From: Scleroderma bovista
Taxonomy: Eukaryota; Basidiomycota; Agaricomycetes; Boletales; Sclerodermataceae
Assembly (NCBI GenBank): GCA_037178675.1
Contig: JAYMGJ010000368.1
Coordinates: forward strand, 1-20,713
Length of the DNA: 20,713 bases
Direction of reading: 5' to 3'
Below, in pieces: positions 1 to 9,196 of the stretch (positions within the stretch are counted from its first letter, which is position 1; each line of letters starts with the position of its first letter). Under the pieces are notes generated by a model. It worked only from the letters and a program-made list of their open reading frames with translations, did no database searches and was not told the origin of the DNA. The position numbers and the translations under genes were made by a program.

Positions 1-413
1 GGAGCTATTCAAAATATCGGAATGCCAGCACTGGGCGCCTAAAGATGACATTTGGGCGCTAAAAATCATTTCTTCTCTTTCTCCTTCATTTCTCCGTCAT
101 TCTTCGGCTTCTTTGATCATTCTGGTATGGGAGTTGGACTGCAGACGTGTGCATTCCTTTCTCATACCACAATTGACGTTATTCCTTCAGTTTCTTCTGC
201 TTCTTGGCGGTCCTGGTGCAATAGATGACTGTCTGCATTGGCATTCGTCTCTCGCATCAGGATAGTCTTCTTGTGCGATAGATGGCTACGATGAGGGTCC
301 GTCATGCTTATCCTTTGCATAAGGATCATTCGATATAGGTGTTATCTTCCATGTTCACTGTACCAAACCTGTTTGGTGCGTGACAGCGCCCTCGCCTTGA
401 GGAGCGCATCACG
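1..413. other. Upstream Copia flank without recognisable gag or 5' LTR
   Basis: I see no gene here. A Copia element should have gag (with a CCHC zinc knuckle) and a 5' LTR matching the 3' LTR at 4278-4516 before its protease, but neither the LTR sequence nor a zinc knuckle is visible. The frame of the pol reading is open only from about 384 (TGA at 381-383). Either gag and the 5' LTR lie further left, outside the window, or this copy lost them. The tract is rich in pyrimidine runs (for example around 70-115) and carries no long open frame. Confidence 0.5.
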
Positions 414-3400
414 ATGTATGAGGAGGATGCCATCTCCCTTGGGGATGATGAACCCTTCGCCCATGAGCCCTTCGCCAATGACGAGTTCGATGAGATCGAT
501 GCGATGGGCGCGGAGGCCAGCCTTTTCAGGCAAGTACCTTCTGCACGTGTGCTGATTGACACTGACACGCTCCCTTTACATGTGCACTATACACCGTCAC
601 TGTATATAGCGAGTAGTCACTACAATATGTCATGTCGTATCTCGAGAAATGCATATATCTGTTCGTGTTCACATGAAACAAATGCACGCTGTGCTGGCTG
701 TAAGGGAAAAATGGTCGACGATAGCGAACTATCTGGTGCCTTCTGGCTCCTAGACTCTGGCGCATCACGCCACTTCACCAGTGACATAGGCGATTTTGCC
801 TCTTACAACGCGCTAAAGCGAGCACACTACGCCAAAACAGCAAATGGTGTAGCACTAATCGCTGGCATTGGCACGGTATTACTCCAGTGCCTAGACCACA
901 ACTCAGGGGATGAGAAAGTCATTACACTCACCCAAGTGCTCCATATTCCAGGCACTACTGCACACCTTATTTCTATGGGCGAAATGCTCCAGCGTAACTA
1001 CAAAGTCACTGGCGATAAGCGAGGCATTAGCCTCATTCATAAAGCTGAACGCCTATGGTTTGGGCCAGACCCAGAAGATGATCACAACATCATTTTCAGG
1101 ATTAGATCTATCCCGATAATTAGATCTAACTATATTGCCTCTGTGAGCAAAGTCGATTACAACATTATGCACCGGAGATTTGGGCACCCCTCGAAGGAAG
1201 TACTCCGACGCACGCAGAAACATACGCAGCGCTTCCCAGCAATCCACTTTCCTACTGAGGACTGTGTTTGCCCTGGATGTGCTCTTGGCAAGATGCCCAA
1301 TCGAGCTTTCCCAGAGAATGAAAGACGTGCCTCCAAGCCCTTCGAGCTGGTGCACTCTGACCTGAAATCCTTCCCGGTTACATCGTACCGGAAGTTTAAA
1401 TATGTTATCACCTTCTACGATGACTATACTTCTCATGCCTGGACTATGCCTCTTTGCTCCAAAGCTGCAGCGATTACAGCTGCCAAAGATTTCCTCGAAA
1501 TGGTGCGCGTCCAACATGATACGCATGTCGTTGGATGGATGTCCGATGCCAGCAGAGAATATAAATCCGATCTGTTTGATCGAGCACTCCTTGAGAAAGG
1601 AATTAAAATATATCAAAGTGCTCCAAGAACCCCCATGCAGAATGGCCGCACCGAGCGTTTAGGGTGCACTCTCATGGATAAAGCTGAGTCTATGCGGCAT
1701 CAAGCCTGCATCCCTGACTCCTGGTGGGAATTTGTGTTCGCTCACGCAACCCACATTTACAACCGTACTCTGGTAGCTCGCCTGCGATGGCGCACCCCCC
1801 ATGAAATGCTTAAGGGGGAGATGCCTAACATCGACCACCTATGTGTGTTTGGCTGTGGAGCATTTGTATACCTCCCAGCAACGGCTAGAGCAAATAAGAT
1901 GGCTCCCAAGTCAGAGCTTATGACTTATGTCAGTGTTGTCCCTGGCAATGAGCGCAATTTCTTGTTTATGCACTCCACCAATGCAGTATTTACCGCTGCT
2001 CACGCCGTTTTTGACGAGCGTCACTTCCCTCACTGCCCCAAAAACAGGCGCGAACCTCTCGAGAACCCTTTCGGAAGGGCAAATCCGAAACCAGCCACTG
2101 ATTGACCAGGGAATCCCCCTGATGATATTGACAGTGATGATGATGTGGAACACGACCATGGCTACCCACATCCCCAAGCACAGGATGATGATCCAAAGTG
2201 CGAGGACCCTGAGGCTCCTGAGGAAGAGCCTAACCAAATAAATCCTCCCCGTATGCCATCTCCAGTGCCTCCACCGGCACCGAGAATGCCTTCACTGGCA
2301 AGAAATCCGCCACCTCCGGCACCGCAGCGCCCTGGCCGAGCTGAACACCGCCAGAATGTGCCACAACCCCCTGCAGTTAATATACCTGCCCGCCCCCAAC
2401 GTGAACGTAGAGTGCCATTGCGCCCCGGTAACGTGTATGGTGAGCGGCGACACCCTGTTGAGCAACTCCGGGATATCGAAAGTGCCTCTCGATGGCAAGA
2501 AACAGTGGGTGAGGGCCCTAGGCCCCCACAACCGGACACACCAGACCATATCCCTGGTGGTTTCCCCGACACCTCTGCAACGCTCAGTGAGGAAGATGTG
2601 CAAAAGATGTGCGAGGAAGGGGGAGCAAACCTAGTCTGTTATCTGATGGGCAAAGCCCTCGAAACCCGCGACCCTCAATATGAGAGCGTCCGCAACTGGT
2701 CCTATAAGGACATTGCTCACTTACCCCAAGCTGAGCAGAAACTCTGGCAACTTGCTTGCCAAGAAGAGCTCGACGTGCTGCGAAAACGCAAGGTCTTTGA
2801 GCTAGTTGACCGTCCCCAAGACCAGAAGGTCATTAAGAATCGATGGGTCTTTGATGTGAAGTCGGATGGCCGCAAGAAAGCCCGCTTAGTAGCGAAAGGC
2901 TTTTCCCAGGTTGAGGGATTAGATTTTGACCAGGTCTTCTCACCAGTCGTGCACTTTGAAACAGTGCGCCTCATGCTTGCGCTTGCCGCACTTGAAAACT
3001 GGTACATTACTGGACTCGACGTCTGGAGTGCCTACTTGTATGGCAAGCTCAACGAAGAGATCTATATGGAACAACCTGAAGGGTTTGCAGTTCCCGGGCA
3101 AGAGCGCAAAGTGCTCCGCCTCTGGCGTGCCCTCTATGGCCTCAAACAGGCCGGCCTAGCTTGGTGGCGCACACTCGATGAGTCTCTCAAAGAGCTCGGG
3201 TTTGAGCGCCTTAAGTCTGAAGCAGGCATCTTCTTCTACAAGAAGAAAGGCACCAACATTGTCATTGGTATTATCTACGTTGATGACACTTTATTCTGCG
3301 GCACAAGACTGTTGTTGATGCGATCAAAGCGCAGTTCATGCACAAATGGGAGTGCAGAGACCTTGGAGAACCTAAGGAGTTCCTCCAAATGCGAATCACT

Positions 3401-4231
3401 CGCAAAGGTCATGCTATCCACTTGGACCAATGCGCGTACCTCCAAAAGGTCATCGAACGCTGCGGCATGCTCAATGCAAAGTCCGCAAGCACCCCACTGC
3501 TGGCTGGCTACTATGCTGCCAAAAATACAGAGCCTCTTGATGCGGAACTCCGCTCCCGTTTCCAGACGGTTATTGGGTCCCTCCTGTATCTTATGTTAGG
3601 CACTAGGCCCGACATTGCCTTTGCAGTCACACATCTCTCACGCCATGCCGCGAACCCATCCCAGGACCACCTGTCCAAAGCACTTTATATCTGTCGCTAC
3701 TTGATTGGTACACCTAATTACTCCCTAGTGTACAATGGTGGATCCGGTGCTGGCCTGATTGCATGCACGGACTCAGATTGGGGATCAGACCCTACCTCTT
3801 GCCTCTCACAGACAGGTTTCTACCTGAAGCTTGCAGATGGCTTGATCAGCTGGACTTCTCGTGCGCAGAAGACTATTGCGTACTCGTCTACTGAGGCTGA
3901 ATACATGGATTTGAGTGATTGTGCTCGCCAAGTCACCTGGATTCGGAGTTTACTCGGTGAGCTTGGCTACAAGCTGAAAGCTATCCCGATTTGCAGTGAT
4001 AATCAGGGGTCCATATTCATGGTGTCCAACCCTGTAACGGAGCCTCGCTCCAAGCACATTGACATCCACTACCACGGAATCCACAAGTCAGTCGTGAAAG
4101 GTAATGTGGAACTATTCTTCATTGATGGTGCTGAGAATCCCGCCGATCTGCTCACCAAGAACTTACCCCACGAGAAATTCGCAAAGTTCAGAGCTCAACT
4201 AGGCTTACAGTTTCCCTCTGGCAGCATCTAG
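414..4231 (+). pseudogene. Copia pol polyprotein (protease-integrase-RT-RNase H), broken
   Basis: The first open segment (414-2105) carries the aspartic protease motif LLDSGASRH (Asp at about residue 114), a GAG-pre-integrase HHCC zinc site (HRRFGH near 253-258, CPGC near 286-289) and the integrase core with Asp316, Asp378 and Glu414, which keeps the canonical DD35E spacing. The second segment (2145-3599) has a Pro-rich linker and the RT core (NRWVFDVK, LVAKGFSQ, active-site YVDD encoded at 3276-3287). The third (3338-4231) has the RT thumb and RNase H (TDSDWGS, SSTEAEY, SDNQGS, KHIDIHYH). Segments one and two share a frame and are separated by a TGA at 2103-2105 in the acidic/Pro-rich linker. 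Segments two and three differ by one base near 3302-3311, just after YVDD. Catalytic residues look intact, so the damage appears recent. Gag is missing in this window. Confidence 0.9.
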
Positions 4232-4268
4232 CGCCTTATTCGCTAAAGTGCTCTATGTGCAGCACAGC

Positions 4269-4277
4269 GAGGGGGAG
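4269..4277 (+). other. Polypurine tract of the Copia element
   Basis: GAGGGGGAG lies directly against the TG that starts the 3' LTR, the expected place and composition for the plus-strand primer of reverse transcription. Confidence 0.8.
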
Positions 4278-4516
4278 TGTTGAAGTTGCACGTGCACCCG
4301 GTGTAAACCGTCAATGAAGTGCACACAAGACTGCGACCCATATTAGTGTAGACTTAGTAATAGTCCTCTTTAGAGTAGATGTTACATGTCACACGTCACA
4401 CGTCACAGTCACGCGTCACACTATTTGTTGTATATAAACAGTGTTCATCGCTTATATAATATAACAGCTCTTAGCCAGCTACCGCTACCATCTCTGGTTG
4501 TGCACTCCACCCAACA
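4278..4516 (+). repeat. 3' LTR of the Copia element
   Basis: The 239-bp LTR starts TGTTG and ends CAACA, a perfect 5-bp terminal inversion. The start is fixed by the polypurine tract immediately before it. It contains a TATA box and a cluster of CGTCA motifs. The matching 5' LTR is not in the window, so LTR divergence cannot be used to date the insertion. The five bases after it are GGTGA, the expected right-hand target duplication, which cannot be confirmed without the left flank. Confidence 0.8.
4387..4438 (+). promoter_or_regulatory. LTR promoter: CGTCA cluster and TATA box
   Basis: TATATAAA occurs at 4431-4438 inside the LTR. Just upstream (4387-4420) the motif CGTCACA/CGTCACAC is repeated three times at short intervals. 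CGTCA is the half-site of CRE-type bZIP factors (established for the bZIP family). Use of these sites by a host activator is inference. Confidence 0.5.
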
Positions 4517-4798
4517 GGTGAGTTGGAGTAGCAGTTCCTCTACGTATATAGGTATTGCTTCAACACTCCTGAACTCCAGCCAACTCCAGCCTCCACCCTA
4601 TCTCATCCCCTTGGTCCTATGTCTGCTCCTAACAAGTCTCCTACTTGCATAAGAGCAAAAGCCACCTCTGTCCCAGACTCAATGCTAGACCCCTTAGGGC
4701 TTATCCCACCTCTGGGATGTCCTTTGCTCCGGACAAGCTGCACTAACTCCAGACTACTTTCCTGTGGTCTGGACTTACTCCATACGACCTGGACTTCA
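4517..4798. other. Intergenic remnant between LTR and hAT, with imperfect tandem repeats
   Basis: No coding capacity is recognisable. From about 4738 it holds a CTGGACTTACTCCATA-like motif that recurs on the far side of the hAT element at 8151 and, more weakly, near 8206. When the hAT is mentally removed, the pieces line up as roughly three imperfect tandem units of about 50-65 bp, each with TGCACTAACT or a GGACTTAC-type core. Confidence 0.45.
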
Positions 4799-4806
4799 CT
4801 CCCAAT
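4799..4806. repeat. Left 8-bp target-site duplication of hAT (CTCCCAAT)
   Basis: CTCCCAAT directly abuts the left terminal inverted repeat and is repeated without mismatch at 8128-8135 beyond the right one. Eight base pairs is the target duplication length of the hAT superfamily. Confidence 0.93.
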
Positions 4807-4822
4807 TAGAGAACTGCACGGG
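4807..4822 (+). repeat. hAT left terminal inverted repeat
   Basis: TAGAGAACTGCACGGG matches the reverse complement of 8112-8127 at 14 of 16 positions. It begins right after the target duplication. Confidence 0.9.
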
Positions 4823-4920
4823 TAAACCCGCGGGTACTCGACCACTGACCTGTACCCGACCCATGGTTGACCCATACCCATGACGGGTAATACCCACTGC
4901 AGTTATACCCACGGGTTTTC
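4815..4920. repeat. hAT left subterminal GGGTA/TACCC repeats
   Basis: Short ACGGGTA, CGGGTA, GTACCCG, ACCCATA and TACCCAC words in both orientations are packed into about 100 bp. hAT transposases typically bind short repeats next to the termini (family knowledge), so these are the likely binding sites. Confidence 0.7.
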
Positions 4921-4970
4921 CATATCATTGTAGATCATTTTAGCAACAATAAATCTCAGGCTATGACTAT

Positions 4971-7873
4971 CTACCCATCAATTGCATCCCATCCATCTGC
5001 TAATTCAACTTCAGTGGGCTCCGAGCTTCCATCCATGGGCCCCACATCATCTAAGAGAGATACCTTGCACATGTCATCATCGTTGACGAGTCCTAAATGG
5101 CTCCAATTACCAAGACAGAGGAGGGCACAAGTGGTTTGTGCAGAGAGACGATTGTGATTGTGTGATAAGAGAACACGGCCACGGCTAAACAGACATTTGA
5201 CATCGACTGAAGTTGCTACAAGAAAAAATAAGTTGATATGAAAGACGATACTGTGCAGATGTACCTGGGATAGTTAAATAATCTATTGCCATGCATGCAA
5301 GTCGTGGATAAATGATGTGGTGTTCGTGCCACCATGCCAATGCATTGGACACATTCTCAACCCCTGTTGAAAGAAATGTATCGAGTTCATTTGTAGCTAG
5401 GGAGAACGTAGGCTTGTTGAGTGTTGGAAGATCATCAAAGATATTTCCGGTCCCAAAACTGTCCTAGATGAGAATAGTGAGCTTTGAACAACTAGAAAGA
5501 TGTATCAAATAAACTCACTACACCCTCATCACATGAGTTGTCCTCTAGAGTGTCTCCAGGAAGACACTGGGACATGTACAAAGTATTGAATGTGTTGCGA
5601 ATGAGATTCTGCACAGTTGCAACCCAGTCTGGTGTCCAGCCAGCTTGTTTGAAATACTAGAGCTTGTAACGAGGGTGTAACACTGTAGGAAACAGGTCAA
5701 CAGGACTGAGCACTGTGGAAAAATGTATGTGGGATCAAGTTCTTCCTTCTTGAGCAGGCCAGTGGTAAATGTTGTGTCAATATAGTCCATAATGGGGATT
5801 ACCATGGCAAGGTTGGGTGTTGAACAAGAGAAGTACAATGTGGCATCCTTGAGGACCTGTAACAGCAGGTAAAGGCATGGTGTGGACACATGATGGGAAC
5901 GACTGACCTTCAGCACGTCTCGCACCTGTCTCAGCAACTCCCACTCCTTCTCATCAAGAGCATAACTGCTCAGCCCCAATTTGTGCTTATCTGTGATTGT
6001 GTCAATGGCAACTTCATGTTCAACTGCAAAATCTGACAAGTTCCACCGAGTTGAAACGTCATGCGGCATAATTTTTTCAGGTAGCCCAAGTTCTTTCAGA
6101 GTCGCTTTCCAAGCTGGAAGGAGGATCATAGTGGAGTGAATGATCTTGAATGCAATTTTACGGATCTAAAAGGGAGTATACAGGTGAGAATAGGTCTACT
6201 ATACCATTGGGTATCACTGACCTTGACAAGTGCCAGCTTCACCGGATGAATATTACCCTCCAATCTGGCACATTCATTTGCCGTCAAGAGAGATATCTCA
6301 TCGACCCATCCATCAACATCATCAGCATCATTGCTCCCATCCCCAGACCTCTCCCAACTGTTCATCTGCAAATCATCTGTGTCGGCCCCTTCAGCAAGCG
6401 TCATCAATTCGTCTGTGTCTTCTTCACCACTGTCTCATATGTCAAACTCTTTTGTTACTGTTTTGGCTACTAAATTTATAACGTGGAGTAGACACCATGT
6501 CTGGGTCAAATCCCCCCCAAAGTGTGCAATCAGACCTGCAAGCTCATCTGTCATTGTATCGTTTGATGAAGTGTTATCGGTGGTCACGCTCAAGATCTGT
6601 GTATTGTTACTTATATGCCCAGACTGTCTAACCCTTCACACACCTTGTCAGCTACTCTGAACATTTCCAAGACTGCAGCAAACTCTTCTGCAAGAACTTT
6701 ACCTGAATGTGACTATCAAACATAAGCGGACAACTACAATGGTAAGAATATAATATGTACCTTCACAACCTCAATGAAGTCAAGTACCATTACTAACAGC
6801 TTACCCTCCTGTGCCAGGTGGACAGTTATAGCTATGAATGCCCAGTGGTTTGGGGAGGTCCAGGCATCTGTTGCGAAGTTCAATTCGCCATCATATGCCT
6901 TGACATGCTGGTAAGTCAAAAACTTGTTGATTGATTTGCAAACTTACCTGCAGCATCATAGCAACCCGCTTTCGTGTCCTTGCAAATATGAGTCATACAT
7001 CACGTGAAACGGTAGTGGGATGTGGTAAGTAATATCCTGGTCGTCCTGTTTTCATCAATGACTGAAAACCTCTGTCTGTGATAATGTCAAATGGACGCAG
7101 GGATTCGGAGACCCAGCGAACAATTTCCGCCCTGTTGAAGGAACTCATCAATAGCTACAACAATGAAATAGTATATACCTACTTTGTCTCAAACTTCATA
7201 TGCTGCAGGTGCAAGAATCCTTTTTTATTTCGCCCAAAGATGAGAGCGACTGACCCATTTCTAATGTGCTCTTTGACACCAGCATGGGCATCCTCCAAGG
7301 TATCCACATTAAGGATTGTGTGGTATACATCCTTGCCCCAACAGGACTGAACATGTTCCCTCATGTTACTCGTTGAACCTCTGTCAGCTGTATTGAGGAA
7401 TCGGCACACAGTGTGCTTGCAACCCTTTGCCAAGCACTGGAAGACATGGTACCACTGTTCCTTTGCATATTCAATGCTGGGAGTGGGAAAAAAGAATGCA
7501 TACACTGGTGAGGTCCATCCCCTCATTAATCTCGCTGTTATCCATCAGAAGTTGATATTAACATAATCTGTAGGACCCTACTGAGTTCAGCATCAGCGCT
7601 CTCCATTGGCTTTTTAGAGGTACCATCTTCTCGTGTCCGCATCATGGGTGTGGCATCAACCACATTGTCACCATGGTACAAGGTGTCTCCATCCTCCATC
7701 TGTTCTGTCACTTGTTGCTCTGGGAGTACAGTCGTCGTCCTTCGGTTACTCTTCTTTTGTGGTTGTTCCCTGTTACTATCATCATCAACTGTTACCTTTT
7801 GCTTTGCTGTGGCACGAGCATCAGTCATTGCCAATGCCCTTTCACTAGGACGAGAGACTCGTTTGGAGCTCAT
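4971..7873 (-). pseudogene. hAT transposase gene, multi-exon, broken
   Basis: Reading down the minus strand: start at 7873 with a basic N-terminus; a BED-like zinc-finger exon (7183 to about 7526: WTSPVYAFF, C-x4-C and H-x5-C); a segment with TKAEIVRWV and RGFQSLMKTGRPGYY; TDAWTSPNH (6762-6907); then SHSGKVLAEEF (6644-6712); then the catalytic-type TTDNTSSND (from 6596); then VSTRWN and ATLYFS; and finally the hATC domain (WWHEHH, PRLACMAIDYLTIP, TSVDVKCLFSRGR) ending at a stop at 4971-4973. Introns I can place by frame and splice sites include 7132-7182, 6908-6947, 6713-6760, 6597-6643, 5464-5518 and 5216-5264. Damage: TGA at 6993-6995 and 6435-6437, TAG at 5657-5659, and loss of a stretch before the LHPRYKL motif near 5690-5710. 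The exon 1/exon 2 junction near 7530-7590 is unresolved. Confidence 0.88.
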
Positions 7874-8009
7874 GGTAGGAGGACGTGGAAGTGCCAGACG
7901 CCGCTCATTTTCATGTTCTACATTTTGTACAATGAAAATTTATAGGTCTTGTCCATATAAGAAGTTATGACATTCTCACCACCGTGCAGCCCTGTTGTTG
8001 GGTGGCTGC

Positions 8010-8120
8010 AGTTAGCTCACAGGTACCAGCCACGGGTACCGGGTACTCAAGTGCCAACCCATACCTGACCCGTGCAGTACCCAGACCCATGACCCATGTG
8101 GGTAACCCATACCCATGCAG
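8010..8120. repeat. hAT right subterminal GGGTA/TACCC repeats
   Basis: Mirror of the left subterminal cluster, with several ACGGGTA, CGGGTAC, CCCATACC and GGGTAACCCATA words in about 110 bp inside the right end. Confidence 0.7.
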
Positions 8121-8127
8121 TACTCTA
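8112..8127 (-). repeat. hAT right terminal inverted repeat
   Basis: Reverse complement reads TAGAGTACTGCATGGG, matching the left end at 14 of 16 positions, and it is followed at once by the second CTCCCAAT. Confidence 0.9.
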
Positions 8128-8135
8128 CTCCCAAT
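8128..8135. repeat. Right 8-bp target-site duplication of hAT
   Basis: CTCCCAAT, identical to 4799-4806. Confidence 0.93.
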
Positions 8136-8447
8136 GCTCCCTAGTGCCTAGACTTACTCCATATGACCCAGACTTGATTCTCTGCACTAACTAGCACCCA
8201 CTAGTATCTGGACTTACCTCCTCATGCAACCCTGAACCTTCTAGTAAGATTGTTGAGGAGAACTGGTCTTGACACCAACATGTCTTAGTATTCTAATATA
8301 TATCAGTCATACACCCTTGTTACACATATCATGTGGGTATATGATAAATGCTAGTAGAACCCTACTTTGACCCTAACTGACTTACACAAAACAACATAGA
8401 ATAGTCCACCAGCAGTCTACCACTGAACTACACCTCAGAATGGTTAC
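8136..8447. other. Intergenic; continuation of the tandem repeat split by hAT, then 3' flank of the minus-strand gene
   Basis: The first 110 bases continue the imperfect repeat seen at 4738-4798 (CTAGACTTACTCCATATG at 8149-8166 and CTGGACTTACC near 8207). From about 8260 the sequence is AT-rich, without a gene, and would be the 3' untranslated region and downstream flank of the gene ending at 8448. Confidence 0.45.
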
Positions 8448-9130
8448 TCATTTGAATTTATTAGCTAAAAAAAGTTAGATCAGATATAATTGAAAACCAG
8501 CAACTTACACATGCGGTTCCTCAGAGTGATATCCAAAATGAGGTTTTGTATCATACCATATTCATGTTCATGTTCCTGAAGCACCTGCTGAAGATCCTGA
8601 AAAACATTGTCTTGTGTTCCAGAGTCCTCATACTGCTTCACAGAAAGTGCAATAACATCCTGAGAATTGCCTCTTCCATGTAAATAGAAGTAGGAGTACT
8701 CATAAACAATAAGGCATCCTTTGATCATTAAATTAAGTAGGAGAGGAATATAATCTGCTCACCAACACCATGGATTATGCACTGATGCACAGGGGAAATA
8801 ACAGATGAAGGCAACATCAAGGGAAATTGGACAGATTTTCCAATATCAAGTTTGTCCTGGTTATGGTGAGATACAGGGAAGAAAAAAATAAAGAAATTCA
8901 TCTTACAAACTATAAATAAAATAAAATGTATCATGAAGAAAAATGCTAATAACACACCAATGGCTGATTGTCAAGATGAGAAAAACCATCCACTGATGAA
9001 AATAAAACTAACCATCTAAAGGATTGAAAATAGGGAAATGAGACAAAATGCCAAAAAATACAAGACATAACCAACATCCTAATGGCATATCAGACTACAT
9101 TATGATATCATATAGATATTAACTTACTTG
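8448..9130 (-). CDS. C-terminal exons of the GTPase/micro-exon gene
   Basis: On the minus strand I can chain exons with correct splice sites and an unbroken frame: a CAA triplet (9128-9130), a possible 7-nt exon (9072-9078), then 8958-8992 (35 nt), 8763-8856 (94 nt), 8509-8670 (162 nt) and 8448-8464 with the stop TGA. Introns are 8857-8957, 8671-8762 and 8465-8508, all GT-AG. The encoded tail reads GFSHLDNQPL, DKLDIGKSVQFPLMLPSS, PVHQCIIHG, then NSQDVIALSVKQYED and a Gln/Glu/His-rich, probably helical stretch (QDLQQVLQEHEHEYG), ending NKFK. I do not recognise a domain. Phases agree across all four junctions, which is strong evidence for coding. That this is the end of the GTPase gene at 11987-13746, rather than a separate gene, is inferred from shared strand, the phase-0 array between them and the lack of any start codon context here. 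Confidence 0.65.
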
Positions 9131-9196
9131 CTGTAAGAAAATAAAGAAATTTGATGTTAGAACTGATGAGGATATGAATTGGAGATTACAACTGAC

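Larger units (their letters stand above)
414..4516 (+). mobile_element. Ty1/Copia LTR retrotransposon, 3' part
   Basis: The order protease, integrase, reverse transcriptase, RNase H is diagnostic of Copia (Pseudoviridae-like) elements, as opposed to Gypsy, where integrase comes last. The coding part ends at 4231, followed by a polypurine tract (4269-4277) and a 239-bp 3' LTR (4278-4516) that begins TGTTG and ends CAACA. The left end of the element is not identified, so the start given is only the first supported codon. The copy is inactive: pol is interrupted by a stop and a frameshift. Confidence 0.9.
4807..8127 (-). mobile_element. hAT superfamily DNA transposon, full length, inactivated
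   Basis: The 3321-bp element is bounded by terminal inverted repeats (TAGAGAACTGCACGGG on the left; TAGAGTACTGCATGGG when the right end is reverse complemented; 14 of 16 match) and by a perfect 8-bp target duplication. It encodes a hAT transposase on the minus strand with N-terminal zinc-finger region, catalytic core and C-terminal hATC dimerisation domain. Both ends carry dense GGGTA/TACCC subterminal repeats. The transposase is broken, so this copy could move only if another copy supplied the enzyme. Confidence 0.93.

Noticed and set aside
1053..1616. 187-codon minus-strand ORF inside the Copia integrase
   Set aside because: Antisense shadow of a clearly recognised integrase/pre-integrase coding region.
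2162..2572. 136-codon minus-strand Gly/Ser-rich ORF
   Set aside because: Antisense of the Pro-rich linker between integrase and RT; low-complexity composition follows from that.
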